Source of the DNA: Curtobacterium flaccumfaciens
GTDB taxonomy: Bacteria; Actinomycetota; Actinomycetes; Actinomycetales; Microbacteriaceae
Direction: 5' to 3'
DNA length: 64,000 bases
NCBI RefSeq assembly: GCF_013359815.1
Contig: NZ_JABMCF010000041.1
Coordinates: 62,001 to 126,000, forward strand
Within the stretch, counting starts at the first letter, position 1, and every line of letters begins with the position of its first letter. Below are positions 52,604 through 61,463 of this stretch, in pieces. A model generated the notes under the pieces. The model saw only the letters and a program-made list of their open reading frames with translations. It was not told the DNA's origin and ran no database searches. The translations under genes and the position numbers were made by a program.

Positions 52604-53848
52604 TCACGGCGGGGTCCAGTCGTAACCGTCGACCCACCACGTGTAGTACAGCCAGACCCACTGCAGCCCGACGAACGCGACGACGACGGCCACGCGGTAC
52701 ACCCGCGACCGCGGCAGCGCCACGATGCCGAGCAGCGGCGCGATCGGCACGAGGATGCGCCAGGTGCTCGACTGCGGGAAGAACACCGCCAGCAGGTACA
52801 CCAGGTACGCCACGCCCCAGAGTCGCAGCTCGATGCCGATCCGGCGTGCGGCCGGCATGCACACGAACGCCGCGAACCCGACGAGCACGACGACGAGCAG
52901 CACCGTGCCGGCCGGCTGCCCGAACCACCACCCGAACCCCTGCACCCACGGCGCGAACGGCACGAGTTCCTTCCACCCGATGTACGACGACCGCCAGGCG
53001 AGCTCGGTGTCCGTGTAGGCCTTCGGCACGCCGGTGACCGCCCACGCGATGGCCGGCCAGGCCAGACCGACCAGACCCGACACCGTGGCGACCACCGCGG
53101 GTGGGACGAGCCGGCGGAGGGTCAGCGGTTCCGACGAGCGCACCCACGCCGGGCGGATCGCCCACGCGGCCACGAAGAGCACCACCAGGAACGCGAAGGC
53201 GAGCCCCGTCGGTCGGGTCATGCCGAGCAGGAGGACGACGGGCAGCATCGCCCACCACCGTCGATCCACCATGAGCAGCAGCGCGACGAGCAGCAGGAAC
53301 AGGCCCATCGACTCCGCGTAGGCCACCTGGAACATCGCCGACACCGGTGCAACGCAGAACAGGACCGTGGCGAACGTCGCTCGTGCGGGATCGAGGAACC
53401 GTCCCATGAGCCGGCGGAACACCAGCGCGGCCCCGAGTCCGGCGAGCAACGACACCGAGACCGCGACGAACTCGAACGACGCTCCGGTGAGCAGCGTGAG
53501 CGCGCGCACCAGGAACGGGTACGCGGGCATGAACGCCCACGCGTTCTCGGTCACGTGCCCGGCGGCGTCGACGGGCAGCGTCGACGGGTACCCGCCCGTG
53601 GCGATCACGCGGTACCAGGCGCCGTCCCAGATCGACGCGAACGACAGGTAGCCCGGGCTCTGCACGGTGAACGAGTTCGCCGCCTGCACGCGGGCGAAGG
53701 CGAGCATCATGGCGCCCGTGACGAGCCGCGCCAGCACGTAGACGACCGTGATGCGCACCCACCACGGGATGACCCGGTACCGGGCCCGCCAGCGGTTCCG
53801 AGCAGGGGTCCTCCGGGTGGCCCCCGCCGTCGTCAGGCCGTCAGCCAC
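52604..53848 (-). CDS. Polytopic mannosyltransferase-like membrane protein (PIG-V type)
   Basis: A 414-residue protein with about 9-11 membrane helices. The first external loop has [19 protein letters not shown], like the WDxxWY region of PIG-V and related GT-C mannosyltransferases, and [31 protein letters not shown] and [13 protein letters not shown] resemble the same family. It probably uses a polyprenyl-phosphate sugar on the outer face. The GTG at 53848 overlaps the dapE stop by 16 bp, which suggests co-transcription with dapE. Confidence 0.83.
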   Translation of the reverse strand: MADGLTTAGATRRTPARNRWRARYRVIPWWVRITVVYVLARLVTGAMMLAFARVQAANSFTVQSPGYLSFASIWDGAWYRVIATGGYPSTLPVDAAGHVTENAWAFMPAYPFLVRALTLLTGASFEFVAVSVSLLAGLGAALVFRRLMGRFLDPARATFATVLFCVAPVSAMFQVAYAESMGLFLLLVALLLMVDRRWWAMLPVVLLLGMTRPTGLAFAFLVVLFVAAWAIRPAWVRSSEPLTLRRLVPPAVVATVSGLVGLAWPAIAWAVTGVPKAYTDTELAWRSSYIGWKELVPFAPWVQGFGWWFGQPAGTVLLVVVLVGFAAFVCMPAARRIGIELRLWGVAYLVYLLAVFFPQSSTWRILVPIAPLLGIVALPRSRVYRVAVVVAFVGLQWVWLYYTWWVDGYDWTPP

Positions 53849-54915
53849 CGACGCAGCCCGGCCTCGACCGCGGTGATCTGCGCGACCGGGACCTGCTCGT
53901 CGTCGTGGTGGGCGAAGACCGGCTCGCCGGGGCCGTAGTTGACCGCGGGGACCCCGAGCGCCGAGAAGCGTGCGACGTCGGTCCAGCCGTACTTCGGACG
54001 GGGCTCCGGTCCGCCGACGGCCGCGACGAAGTCCTGCGCGAGCGGGGCGTCGAGACCGGGGCGGGCACCGGCGGCGAGGTCGACGATCGTGACCTCGTAC
54101 CCGTCGAACAGCTCGCGGATGTGGGCGACGGCTTCGTCGGCCGAGCGCGAGGGGGCGAACCGGTAGTTCACGTGCACCATCGCCTCGTCGGGGATGATGT
54201 TGCCCGCGATGCCGCCGCTGATGCCGACCGCGTTCAGGCCCTCGCGGTACTCGAGCCCGTCGACCGTCACGGTCCGCGGTTCGTACGCGGCCAGGGTGGC
54301 CAGGATCGGGGCGGTCTTGTGGATCGCGTTGTCGCCGATCCAGCTCCGGGCGCTGTGCGAACGCTTGCCGAACGTACGGATCTCGGCGCGGAGGTTGCCG
54401 TTGCACCCGCCTTCGATCTGCGCCCCGGACGGCTCGCCCAGGATCGCGAAGTCGGCGGTGAGGAGTTCGGGTCGCGTCCGGGCCAGGCGGCCGAGGCCGT
54501 TCAGGGCGTCGCTGACCTCCTCGTGGTCGTACCAGACCCACGTGACGTCGACCGAGGGGTCGACGAGGTCGTACGCGAGCTTGAGCTGCACCGCGCAGCC
54601 GGCCTTCATGTCGACGGTGCCGCGGCCCCAGAGGATCTCGGTGCCGTCCTCGGTGGTCCGGAACTCGGTCGGCAGGTTGTCGTTGAGCGGCACCGTGTCG
54701 ATGTGACCGGCGATGACGACGCGGCGGTCGCGGCCCAGGTTCGTCCGCGCCACGATCGCGTCGCCGTCGCGGATCACCTCGAGGTGCGGCAGCGGTGCGA
54801 GCACGGCCTCGATCGCGTCGGCGAGGGCCTGCTCGTTCCCGGACACCGACTCGATGTCGCAGATGGCACGGGTGATGTCGATGGACGAGGCGGTGAGGTC
54901 GAGGTGCTCCGGCAT
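53833..54915 (-). CDS. dapE: Succinyl-diaminopimelate desuccinylase
   Basis: A 360-residue M20 metallohydrolase that removes succinate from N-succinyl-LL-diaminopimelate in lysine and peptidoglycan synthesis. Metal ligands are seen in [11 protein letters not shown] (His71, Asp73), [12 protein letters not shown] (Asp102) and YDHEEVSD (Glu132, Glu133); FAHHDDEQV near the end supplies the last His. The ATG at 54915 lies 6 nt after TAGGCT. It is divergent from dapD, the enzyme that acts two steps earlier. Confidence 0.94.
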   Translation of the reverse strand: MPEHLDLTASSIDITRAICDIESVSGNEQALADAIEAVLAPLPHLEVIRDGDAIVARTNLGRDRRVVIAGHIDTVPLNDNLPTEFRTTEDGTEILWGRGTVDMKAGCAVQLKLAYDLVDPSVDVTWVWYDHEEVSDALNGLGRLARTRPELLTADFAILGEPSGAQIEGGCNGNLRAEIRTFGKRSHSARSWIGDNAIHKTAPILATLAAYEPRTVTVDGLEYREGLNAVGISGGIAGNIIPDEAMVHVNYRFAPSRSADEAVAHIRELFDGYEVTIVDLAAGARPGLDAPLAQDFVAAVGGPEPRPKYGWTDVARFSALGVPAVNYGPGEPVFAHHDDEQVPVAQITAVEAGLRRWLTA

Positions 54916-54921
54916 GCGGGC

Positions 54922-54927
54922 AGCCTA
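54922..54927 (-). promoter_or_regulatory. Leaderless -10 hexamer of dapE
   Basis: TAGGCT on the minus strand, 6 nt before the ATG at 54915. Confidence 0.55.
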
Positions 54928-54950
54928 CCGGCCGCCCCTCGCACCGCCCC

Positions 54951-55014
54951 GGCAGTCCGGACGGTCGGGAAGCCCACCGACCGGGCAGTCGGGACGGTCG
55001 GCGACCCCACCGCC
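54951..55014. repeat. 33-bp direct repeat between dapE and dapD
   Basis: GGCAGTCCGGACGGTCGGGA (from 54951) recurs as GGCAGTCGGGACGGTCGGCG (from 54984), 33 bp apart, with CCCACCG following in both. The period equals that of the repeats at 40231. Confidence 0.65.
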
Positions 55015-55055
55015 CAGGCCGTCCGGCCGGACGGTGCCCGCAGACCGGCGCTCGG

Positions 55056-55061
55056 TACCCT
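55056..55061 (+). promoter_or_regulatory. Leaderless -10 hexamer of dapD
   Basis: TACCCT, 6 nt before the GTG at 55068. Confidence 0.55.
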
Positions 55062-55067
55062 GGAGCC

Positions 55068-56033
55068 GTGACCGACACGACTGCCTCCGACCGCCCGACC
55101 CACGCCTGGGGCCACGGCCTCGCGACGATCGCCGCCGACGGCACGACGCTCGACACCTGGTACCCGGAGACGCACCTCGGCGCGCTGCCCGCCGACGCCG
55201 TGTTCCCCGCCGAGCTGCAGGCGCACGTCGGTGACGACCCCCGCCGCGAGGTCCGGATCGAGGCCGTCACCACCGAGATCACGATCGACGCCGGCCCGAC
55301 GAGCACCCCGGACGCGTACCTCCGCCTGCACCTGCTGAGCCACCTGCACGTCCGCCCGAACGAGGTCTCCCTCGACGGCGTCTTCGGCCACCTGCCGATC
55401 GTCGCGTGGACGAACGCCGGCCCGGTGCACCCCGAGTCCCTGACGCGCCTGCGACCGTCCCTGCAGCGCGCCGGCATCGCCGTGCACGCCATCGACAAGT
55501 TCCCGCGCCTGCTCGACTACGTCGTGCCGGACCGCGTCCGCATCGGTGACGCCAACCGCGTCCGCCTCGGCGCACACCTGGCGCCGGGCACCACCGTCAT
55601 GCACGAGGGCTTCGTCAACTTCAACGCCGGCACCCTCGGTGACGCCATGATCGAGGGCCGCGTCTCGCAGGGCGTCGTCGTCGGCAACGGCACCGACATC
55701 GGCGGCGGCGCCTCGATCATGGGCACGCTGTCCGGCGGCGGCACGCGCCGCGTCTCGCTCGGGGAACGCGCGCTGCTCGGCGCGAACGCGGGGCTCGGCA
55801 TCTCGCTCGGCGACGACTCGGTCATCGAGGCCGGGCTCTACGTCACGGCCGGCACGAAGGTGGTGCTGGTCGGCGCGGCACCGAACCCCGACGGCACCCC
55901 GAAGACCGTCAAGGCCGCGGAGCTCTCCGGCACCCCGAACATCCTGTTCCGCCGCAACAGCATCAGCGGCGCCGTCGAGGCACTGCAGCGCAAGGGCGAG
56001 GGCATCCAGCTGAACACCGCGCTGCACGCGTAG
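55068..56033 (+). CDS. dapD: Tetrahydrodipicolinate N-succinyltransferase, actinobacterial type
   Basis: A 321-residue acyltransferase adding succinyl from succinyl-CoA to tetrahydrodipicolinate in the lysine pathway. The C-terminal half is a left-handed beta-helix with hexapeptide turns ([59 protein letters not shown]), with the Gly-rich loop typical of the mycobacterial DapD; the N-terminal domain is the actinobacterial form. Divergent from dapE with a leaderless-type -10. A palindrome array lies downstream. Confidence 0.94.
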   Translation: MTDTTASDRPTHAWGHGLATIAADGTTLDTWYPETHLGALPADAVFPAELQAHVGDDPRREVRIEAVTTEITIDAGPTSTPDAYLRLHLLSHLHVRPNEVSLDGVFGHLPIVAWTNAGPVHPESLTRLRPSLQRAGIAVHAIDKFPRLLDYVVPDRVRIGDANRVRLGAHLAPGTTVMHEGFVNFNAGTLGDAMIEGRVSQGVVVGNGTDIGGGASIMGTLSGGGTRRVSLGERALLGANAGLGISLGDDSVIEAGLYVTAGTKVVLVGAAPNPDGTPKTVKAAELSGTPNILFRRNSISGAVEALQRKGEGIQLNTALHA

Positions 56034-56070
56034 CGCTCGGCCAGCGGTCACGGCGCGCCGCCTGCGCGCG

Positions 56071-56129
56071 CCGAGGGCGCACGAACTGTCGCCCCGGCAC
56101 CTGCCGGACGACAGTTCGCGACCGCTCGG
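56071..56129. repeat. Palindrome family C, array copy 1
   Basis: Left arm CCGAGGGCGCACGAACTGTC pairs with the complement of CGACAGTTCGCGACCGCTCG apart from a small bulge; the loop is about 17 nt. Confidence 0.85.
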
Positions 56130-56178
56130 CGAAAGTAAGCGGCGCGTCCCACGATCACGCACCGACAGACGCACCCGC

Positions 56179-56223
56179 CTGGAGACCCGGTACCGGCCCA
56201 CGAGACCGGCACCGGGCCTCCAG
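56179..56223. repeat. Palindrome family B, array copy 1
   Basis: CTGGAGACCCGGTACCGG pairs with CCGGCACCGGGCCTCCAG with two mismatched positions; the middle is CCCACGAGA. Confidence 0.85.
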
Positions 56224-56284
56224 GCCATCGCGTCCAGAGCCGCAACCCACCCCGCGAGTGGTCACAACACACCGTCCGCGGACG

Positions 56285-56343
56285 CCGAGGGCGCACGAAC
56301 TGTCGGTTCGACGCCCTTCGGACGACAGTTCGCGACCACTCGG
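56285..56343. repeat. Palindrome family C, array copy 2
   Basis: CCGAGGGCGCACGAACTGTC opposite CGACAGTTCGCGACCACTCG; it starts 214 bp after copy 1. Confidence 0.85.
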
Positions 56344-56392
56344 CGGAGGTGAGCGGCGCGTCCCACGATCGCGCACCCACCGACGCACCCGG

Positions 56393-56437
56393 CTGGAGGC
56401 CCGGTGCCGGTCCCCGAGACCGGCACCGGGCCTCCAG
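56393..56437. repeat. Palindrome family B, array copy 2
   Basis: CTGGAGGCCCGGTGCCGG pairs perfectly with CCGGCACCGGGCCTCCAG; it starts 214 bp after array copy 1. Confidence 0.88.
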
Positions 56438-56489
56438 GCCGTCGTGTCCAGTGCCCCACTCCGCCCCGCGAGTGGTCACAACACACCGT

Positions 56490-56548
56490 CCGAGGGCGCA
56501 CGAACCGTCGTTTCGACACCCGCCGGACGACCGTTCGCGACCACTCGG
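56490..56548. repeat. Palindrome family C, array copy 3
   Basis: CCGAGGGCGCACGAACCGTC opposite CGACCGTTCGCGACCACTCG. Both arms changed together compared with copies 1 and 2 (CTGT/ACAG to CCGT/ACCG), a partly compensatory change. It starts 205 bp after copy 2. Confidence 0.85.
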
Positions 56549-56600
56549 CGGAGGTGAGCGGCGCGTCCCGCCCGACGGCGGCACGCGGCGCACACGCACG

Positions 56601-56636
56601 AGCGCCCCGCGCCACGGAACCGTGGGGCGGGGCGCT
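56601..56636 (-). terminator. Terminator of the citrate synthase gene
   Basis: 17-bp arms (56601-56617 and 56620-56636) with one mismatch, core AGCGCCCCGC, 10 bp beyond the stop. Confidence 0.8.
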
Positions 56637-56645
56637 CGGAGTCGA

Positions 56646-58004
56646 TCAGCGCTCGGGGACGTCGCGCTCGGGTGCACCCACGTAGAGCTGCTGGGGGCGA
56701 CCGATCTTGTTGAGCGGGTCGTTGTTCAGCTCGCGCCACTGGGCGATCCAGCCCGGCAGGCGACCGATGGCGAACAGGACGGTGAACATCCGCGGCGGGA
56801 AGCCCATCGCCTTGTAGATGATGCCGGTGTAGAAGTCGACGTTCGGGTAGAGCTTGCGGCTGACGAAGTACTCGTCCTCGAGCGCGATCTGCTCGAGTTC
56901 CATCGCGATGTCGAGCAGGTCGTCCTGCACGCCGAGGGACTCGAGGACCTCGTGCGCGGACTCCTTGACGAGCTTCGCGCGAGGGTCGTAGTTCTTGTAG
57001 ACGCGGTGTCCGAAGCCCATGAGCTTGACGCCCTGCTCCTTGTTCTTCACCCGCTCGACGAAGCGCGTGACGGGCTCGCCCGAGTCCTTGATCTGCTGGA
57101 GCATCTCGAGCACGGCCTCGTTCGCACCGCCGTGCAGCGGACCGTACAGAGCGTTGATGCCGGCCGAGATCGAGGCGAACATGTTCGCCTTCGTCGAGCC
57201 GACCATGCGCACCGTCGAGGTCGAGGCGTTCTGCTCGTGGTCCTCGTGCAGGATGAGGAGCCGTTCGAGCGCCTTCGAGAGCACCGGGTTGGGCTTGTAG
57301 GTCTCGGCCATGGTGCCGAAGTTCAGCCGCAGGAAGTTGTCGACGAACGACAGCGAGTTGTCCGGGTACAGGAACGCCTGCCCGATGGCCTTCTTGTGGG
57401 CGTACGCCGCGATGACCGGGAGCTTGGCGAGGAGCCGGACGGTCTGCAGCTCGACCTTCTCGGGGTCGTCCACGTCCATGTCGTCCTCGTAGTACGTGGA
57501 CAGGGCGCTCACGGCGCTCGACAGGACGGACATCGGGTGCGCCGAGTGCGGCAGGGCGTCGAACAGGCGGCGGAGGTCTTCGTGCAGCAGGGTGTGCCGA
57601 CGGATGCGGGCGTCGAACTGCTTGAGCTCGGTGGGGGTCGGCAGCTCGCCGTAGATCAGGAGCCACGCGACCTCGAGGAAGGTGCAGTTGCCGGCGATCT
57701 GGTCGATCGGGTACCCGCGGTAGCGCAGGATGCCCTGGTCGCCGTCGATGTAGGTGATCGCGCTCTTCGTCGCACCGGTGTTCACGAACCCGTAGTCGAG
57801 CGTGTTCATCCCGGTCTGCTTCTTGAAGGTCGAGATGTCGATCGCGGACGCGCCGTCGACGCTCTGCAGGATCGGGAACTCCGCCGTGCCACCCGGGAAC
57901 GTCAGCGTCGCGGTCGCGCCCTGCTGTTCGGCGGCGGGACTCACGGGGACGGGCGTGGTGGGCGGTGTGGCCGTCTTCTGAGCGTCATTGGCAGTGTCAG
58001 TCAC
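56646..58004 (-). CDS. gltA: Citrate synthase
   Basis: A 452-residue type II citrate synthase condensing acetyl-CoA and oxaloacetate. The catalytic residues are in PLHGGANEAV (His), GFGHRVYKNYDPRA (His) and VDFYTGIIYKAMG (Asp region); HEDHEQNASTSTVRM and RLPGWIAQWRE are also typical. The first 40 residues are an Ala/Pro/Thr-rich head. The GTG at 58004 follows TAGGCT by 6 nt. A terminator and the palindrome array follow. Confidence 0.96.
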   Translation of the reverse strand: MTDTANDAQKTATPPTTPVPVSPAAEQQGATATLTFPGGTAEFPILQSVDGASAIDISTFKKQTGMNTLDYGFVNTGATKSAITYIDGDQGILRYRGYPIDQIAGNCTFLEVAWLLIYGELPTPTELKQFDARIRRHTLLHEDLRRLFDALPHSAHPMSVLSSAVSALSTYYEDDMDVDDPEKVELQTVRLLAKLPVIAAYAHKKAIGQAFLYPDNSLSFVDNFLRLNFGTMAETYKPNPVLSKALERLLILHEDHEQNASTSTVRMVGSTKANMFASISAGINALYGPLHGGANEAVLEMLQQIKDSGEPVTRFVERVKNKEQGVKLMGFGHRVYKNYDPRAKLVKESAHEVLESLGVQDDLLDIAMELEQIALEDEYFVSRKLYPNVDFYTGIIYKAMGFPPRMFTVLFAIGRLPGWIAQWRELNNDPLNKIGRPQQLYVGAPERDVPER

Positions 58005-58010
58005 GAGGAC

Positions 58011-58016
58011 AGCCTA
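58011..58016 (-). promoter_or_regulatory. Leaderless -10 hexamer of gltA
   Basis: TAGGCT on the minus strand, 6 nt before the GTG at 58004. Confidence 0.55.
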
Positions 58017-58108
58017 ATCGCGGCACCTGTCGGTCGTGCACACATCCCAGGTGACGATTTGGTGGTTCCCACGGATTGCGGGCACCACCGGAACCACTCG
58101 GGTCCGTG

Positions 58109-59227
58109 CTACGCGGTGCCGAGGCGACGGCTGCTCGCCAGTCGCTGCGACGCTGCGGCGATGCGTTCGTCGGTCGCCGTGAGGGCCACGCGGACGTGCT
58201 CGCCCCCCGCTGCGCCGTAGAACGTGCCCGGTGCGACGAGGATCCCGCGGTCGGCGAGCCAGGCCACGGTGTCGAGTGCGGGTTCGCCACGGCTGGCCCA
58301 GAGGTACAGCCCGGCCTCGCTGTGGTCGATCCGGAACCCGGCATCCTCGAGTGCTCGCCGGAGCATGTTCCGGCGCGCCCGGTAGCGGGCCTTCTGCTGC
58401 TGCACGTGGGTCTCGTCCTGGAGCGCGACGACCATGGCCTGCTGCACGGGCAGCGGCGGCATGAGCCCGGCGTGCTTCCGGACGGCCAGGACATCGGCCA
58501 GGATCGCGGCGTCACCGGCGACGAAGGCCGCACGGTAGCCGGCGAGGTTCGACTGCTTCGACAGCGAGTACACGCTGAGCACGCCGTCGAGCGAGTCACC
58601 GACCACACGGGGGTCCAGGATCGTGGGCGTCGGGGTGGTGGCGTACTCCGGGTCCCACCCGAGCTCGGCGTAGCACTCGTCGCCGACGATGACGGCCCCC
58701 AGCTCGCGGGCGCGCACCACGGCGGCACGGAGCTCGTCGATCGTCAGCACGCGGCCGTCCGGGTTGCCCGGGGAGTTCAGCCACACGAGCTTCGTGGTGG
58801 ACGGCCACGCCGCCGGGTCGTCCGACGCGAGGGCCTCGGCGCGGACCAGTGCGGCGCCGAGCTCGTACGTCGGGTACGCGGCGGCCGGGAACACCACGGT
58901 GTCACCGGGCCCGACGCCGAGCCAGAGCGCGAGGCCCGCGATGAACTCCTTCGAGCCGATCGTCGGCAGCGCGTTCGCCTCGGTCAGGGCGACGCCGTGC
59001 CGGCGGCCGTACCAGTCGGCGATGGCCTGCCGCAGCGCCGGGGTGCCGGCGACCTGCGGGTAGGCGTGCGCGTCGGTCGCGGTGGCCAGGGCGGTGCGGA
59101 CGACCTCGGGCGTGGGGTCGACGGGCGATCCGACGCTGAGGTCGACGATGCCGCCCTCGTACGCCGCGGCGCGCTGCTTGAACGGGACGAGCTGGTCCCA
59201 GGGGAAGTCGGGGAGGTCGAGCGCCAC
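58109..59227 (-). CDS. dapC: Succinyldiaminopimelate transaminase
   Basis: A 372-residue PLP aminotransferase of the DapC group found next to ferredoxin in actinobacteria. Lys224 in SLSKQSNLAGYR is the PLP lysine; NSPGNPDGRV (151-160) and GDECYAELGWD are the substrate and cofactor motifs. It acts between DapD and DapE in the pathway to diaminopimelate, both encoded about 3 kb away. The GTG at 59227 gives the typical ALDLPDFPWDQLVPFK beginning. Downstream of fdxA, 13 bp apart. Confidence 0.92.
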   Translation of the reverse strand: MALDLPDFPWDQLVPFKQRAAAYEGGIVDLSVGSPVDPTPEVVRTALATATDAHAYPQVAGTPALRQAIADWYGRRHGVALTEANALPTIGSKEFIAGLALWLGVGPGDTVVFPAAAYPTYELGAALVRAEALASDDPAAWPSTTKLVWLNSPGNPDGRVLTIDELRAAVVRARELGAVIVGDECYAELGWDPEYATTPTPTILDPRVVGDSLDGVLSVYSLSKQSNLAGYRAAFVAGDAAILADVLAVRKHAGLMPPLPVQQAMVVALQDETHVQQQKARYRARRNMLRRALEDAGFRIDHSEAGLYLWASRGEPALDTVAWLADRGILVAPGTFYGAAGGEHVRVALTATDERIAAASQRLASSRRLGTA

Positions 59228-59240
59228 GAGGGGGGTCCGG

Positions 59241-59558
59241 TCAGCCGCGGACGGGCTCGGCCGCGACGACAGGGTGGTCCTTGTGGATCACGCCGACCTT
59301 CGCAGCGCCGCCGGGCGACCCGACCTCGTCGAAGAACTCGACGTTGGCCTTGTAGTAGTCGGCCCACTGGTCGGGCAGGTCGTCCTCGTAGTAGATGGCC
59401 TCGACGGGGCAGACCGGCTCACACGCACCGCAGTCGACGCACTCGTCGGGGTGGATGTAGAGCGAGCGGTCACCCTCGTAGATGCAGTCGACCGGGCATT
59501 CGTCGATGCAGGCACGGTCCTTGACGTCGACACAGGGCTGGGCGATCACGTAGGTCAC
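59241..59558 (-). CDS. fdxA: 7Fe ferredoxin
   Basis: A 105-residue ferredoxin with eight cysteines at 9, 17, 21, 25, 40, 43, 46 and 50. Compared with the Azotobacter protein, Cys9, 17 and 50 would hold the 3Fe-4S cluster, Cys21, 40, 43 and 46 the 4Fe-4S cluster, and Cys25 is free. It carries electrons for unknown partners in the cytosol. The GTG follows GAAGGGAG. Co-directional with and just upstream of dapC, a conserved actinobacterial pair. Confidence 0.95.
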   Translation of the reverse strand: MTYVIAQPCVDVKDRACIDECPVDCIYEGDRSLYIHPDECVDCGACEPVCPVEAIYYEDDLPDQWADYYKANVEFFDEVGSPGGAAKVGVIHKDHPVVAAEPVRG

Positions 59559-59593
59559 GGTTCGGGTGCTCCCTTCGACGAGCGGGTTCGAGT

Positions 59594-60778
59594 CTACTCG
59601 CGGCCCGGAGCCGTCCGGGACCGCAGCCCCGACAGGTCCGGCCACGCGAGGACCAGGGCGGCGATGACCGCGGGGGCGAAGGTCCACACGTACCCGGCCG
59701 CGTTGGCGAGGACGAGCGGCGAGCTCTCCCCGCCGACCGACACGAGCACCTGCGTCGCGACGAGGATCCCGATGCCGATCGCGGCGACCATCGCCCGCGA
59801 GCGGTAGACGAGCCGCACGCCCACGGTCAGGCCGAGCACGATGAGGGTGGTGACGACGAGTCCGACCGGGAACGCGCCGAGCGTCTGCTGGTGCGTGACC
59901 GTCCCGAGCCCGCCGGCGAGCAGCCCGAGCAGCAGCGAGACCACGACCGCCGCGGCCTTGCCCTGGCCGGACATCTCGGCGTAGGTCTGCGGGGCCGCCG
60001 GCTGCGGGGCTGCGTCGTGCCGGAACGCCTCGACCGCCGGGGCGTGGTGCCGGACGCCGTGCGGCATCACCCACGACAGAGCGCTCGGGTCGGCGGGGTC
60101 CACGGGGTCGACGTCGACCTGGGAGCGGTACTGCTCGACGGCCGCGCGCACCTTGGCGCGGACCGGCAGGACGTCGACCGTGACGTCGGCCTGACCGCTG
60201 GCGGGGTCGACGATCATCGAGAACGGGACCTCTTCGGCACGGGCCGCGTACTGCGCCGCGTGGTGCATCCGCACGTGGTCGGGGTGCCCGTAGCCGCCGT
60301 CGTCGGCGTAGCTGATCACGGCGTCGGCACCGGTGGAGCGGATCGCGGCGCGGACGTCGTCGACGACCTCGCCCAGATCCGCCGCCGTCAGCGAGTCGGC
60401 CGGGGCGTCGTCCGCGGCGGTCGCCCGCCCGTCCGGGCCCCACTGCATGCCGGAGTCGACGTAGCGACGTTCCGGCAGGTCGGTCGGTCGGGCACCGCGC
60501 CCGCCGAGCCACAGGTGCTGCGGCCCGCCGAGGGCGGCGAGGGCTGCGGCGATCTCGGTCTCCCGGTGCCGCGCCACCCGAGCGGGGTCGCCAGCCAGCG
60601 GGGCCAACTGGTCCGTGAGCATCTCGCCGCGCTCGCCCCGGGTCGCGGTGAGCACGGTCACCTCGGCGCCGCGCTCGAGCAGGGTCGCGATGGTCCCGCC
60701 CGACGAGAGCGTCTCGTCGTCGGGGTGGGCGTGCACGATCAGGACGCGCTCGGGGCGCGTGGCAGGGGCCTTCGACAT
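59594..60778 (-). CDS. mshB: MshB-like PIG-L deacetylase fused to a membrane domain
   Basis: A 394-residue fusion. Residues 1-270 match the N-acetyl-glucosaminyl-inositol deacetylase of mycothiol synthesis: HAHPDDETLSSGG (16-28) and YADDGGYGHPDHVRMHHAA hold the zinc ligands. Residues 275-385 form about four membrane helices, starting AAAVVVSLLLGLLAGGLG, and are absent from mycobacterial MshB. Either the deacetylase is membrane-attached or two formerly separate genes were joined. ATG at 60778; a TACCCT hexamer lies 8 nt upstream. Confidence 0.85.
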   Translation of the reverse strand: MSKAPATRPERVLIVHAHPDDETLSSGGTIATLLERGAEVTVLTATRGERGEMLTDQLAPLAGDPARVARHRETEIAAALAALGGPQHLWLGGRGARPTDLPERRYVDSGMQWGPDGRATAADDAPADSLTAADLGEVVDDVRAAIRSTGADAVISYADDGGYGHPDHVRMHHAAQYAARAEEVPFSMIVDPASGQADVTVDVLPVRAKVRAAVEQYRSQVDVDPVDPADPSALSWVMPHGVRHHAPAVEAFRHDAAPQPAAPQTYAEMSGQGKAAAVVVSLLLGLLAGGLGTVTHQQTLGAFPVGLVVTTLIVLGLTVGVRLVYRSRAMVAAIGIGILVATQVLVSVGGESSPLVLANAAGYVWTFAPAVIAALVLAWPDLSGLRSRTAPGRE

Positions 60779-60797
60779 CGTCCCCAAGGGTACGGGA

Positions 60798-61346
60798 CTA
60801 GCGGGGCGTGACGATGTAGGTCGCCGTGACGCCGCCGCTGTCCTTGGTCTCCGAGAAGGTCAGGACGACGCGGTAGGCGTCGCTCCGGAACATGCCGAAC
60901 GCGCTCGACGAGTCCGCACGCTTGGCCGACTCGGTGTACCCGGCGTCGGTGAGCTGCTGCACGGCGGCCTGGAAGTCGTCCACCGAGGCCGCCCGGACCT
61001 GCGCGACCCACCCGGAGCCGTTCGGTCCGGCTCCCCCGCCGAGCACGGTGCCGTCGACGAGCGGGACGTCGGCCGACGGGAACCCGTCCGGCACCTTGCC
61101 GTCGGAGGTCACGTCGGCACCCTTGAGCGCCGTGTCGAGCGCGCCGTCGATGCCGCCGGCGACCGAGGACATACCGTCCTGGATCGCCTTGCCGTCGATC
61201 CCCGCGACCCCGTCGGCGACGTTCGACGCGACGGAGGACCCGAGGTCGGTGGCCTGCTGCACGGCCTGGGTCGAGCAGCCGGTGAGTCCGGCCAGGGCGA
61301 TGCCGGCAGCGACGGCGGCGATCAGCGGGGTACGGAGGGAACGCAT
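60798..61346 (-). CDS. Lipoprotein, hypothetical
   Basis: A 182-residue exported lipoprotein. A lipoprotein signal peptide (1-23) ends in the lipobox LTGC with Cys24. The mature part has an Ala/Gly/Asp-rich linker and a C-terminal alpha/beta region (SGWVAQVRAASVDDFQAAVQ, YRVVLTFSETKDSGGVTATY). I do not recognise a function. The ATG at 61346 lies 6 nt after TACGGT. Confidence 0.85.
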   Translation of the reverse strand: MRSLRTPLIAAVAAGIALAGLTGCSTQAVQQATDLGSSVASNVADGVAGIDGKAIQDGMSSVAGGIDGALDTALKGADVTSDGKVPDGFPSADVPLVDGTVLGGGAGPNGSGWVAQVRAASVDDFQAAVQQLTDAGYTESAKRADSSSAFGMFRSDAYRVVLTFSETKDSGGVTATYIVTPR

Positions 61347-61352
61347 GGCGCG

Positions 61353-61358
61353 ACCGTA
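61353..61358 (-). promoter_or_regulatory. Leaderless -10 hexamer of the lipoprotein gene
   Basis: TACGGT on the minus strand, 6 nt before the ATG at 61346. Confidence 0.5.
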
Positions 61359-61369
61359 ACGGACGAGCC

Positions 61370-61448
61370 GGGAGGCCCGGCGCGAGTTGGCTGTGAACGT
61401 GCCGTCCCCGGGGCGGTCACGTGCGCGGCGGGGCCGCCCCGGGCCTCC
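61370..61448 (-). terminator. Diverged family B element after the amidohydrolase gene
   Basis: GGGAGGCCCGG (61370-61380) faces CCGGGCCTCC (61439-61448), with GC-rich sequence including CCCCGGGG between. It ends 15 bp from the amidohydrolase stop. Confidence 0.6.
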
Positions 61449-61463
61449 TTCCCGAAGAACGTG

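Larger units (their letters stand above)
56034..56645. other. Gene-free convergent region between dapD and gltA
   Basis: 612 bp without any convincing gene. It holds the C-B-C-B-C palindrome array (56071-56548) and the citrate synthase terminator (56601-56636). The sequences between palindromes are also repeated, e.g. GCGAGTGGTCACAACACACC at two places and GAGCGGCGCGTCCC at two, with a GTAAGCGGCGCGTCCC variant. Confidence 0.85.

Noticed and set aside
56071..56548. Insertion sequence or integron remnant
   Set aside because: No transposase or integrase frame, no terminal direct repeats; alternating palindromes with repeated spacers explain the region better.
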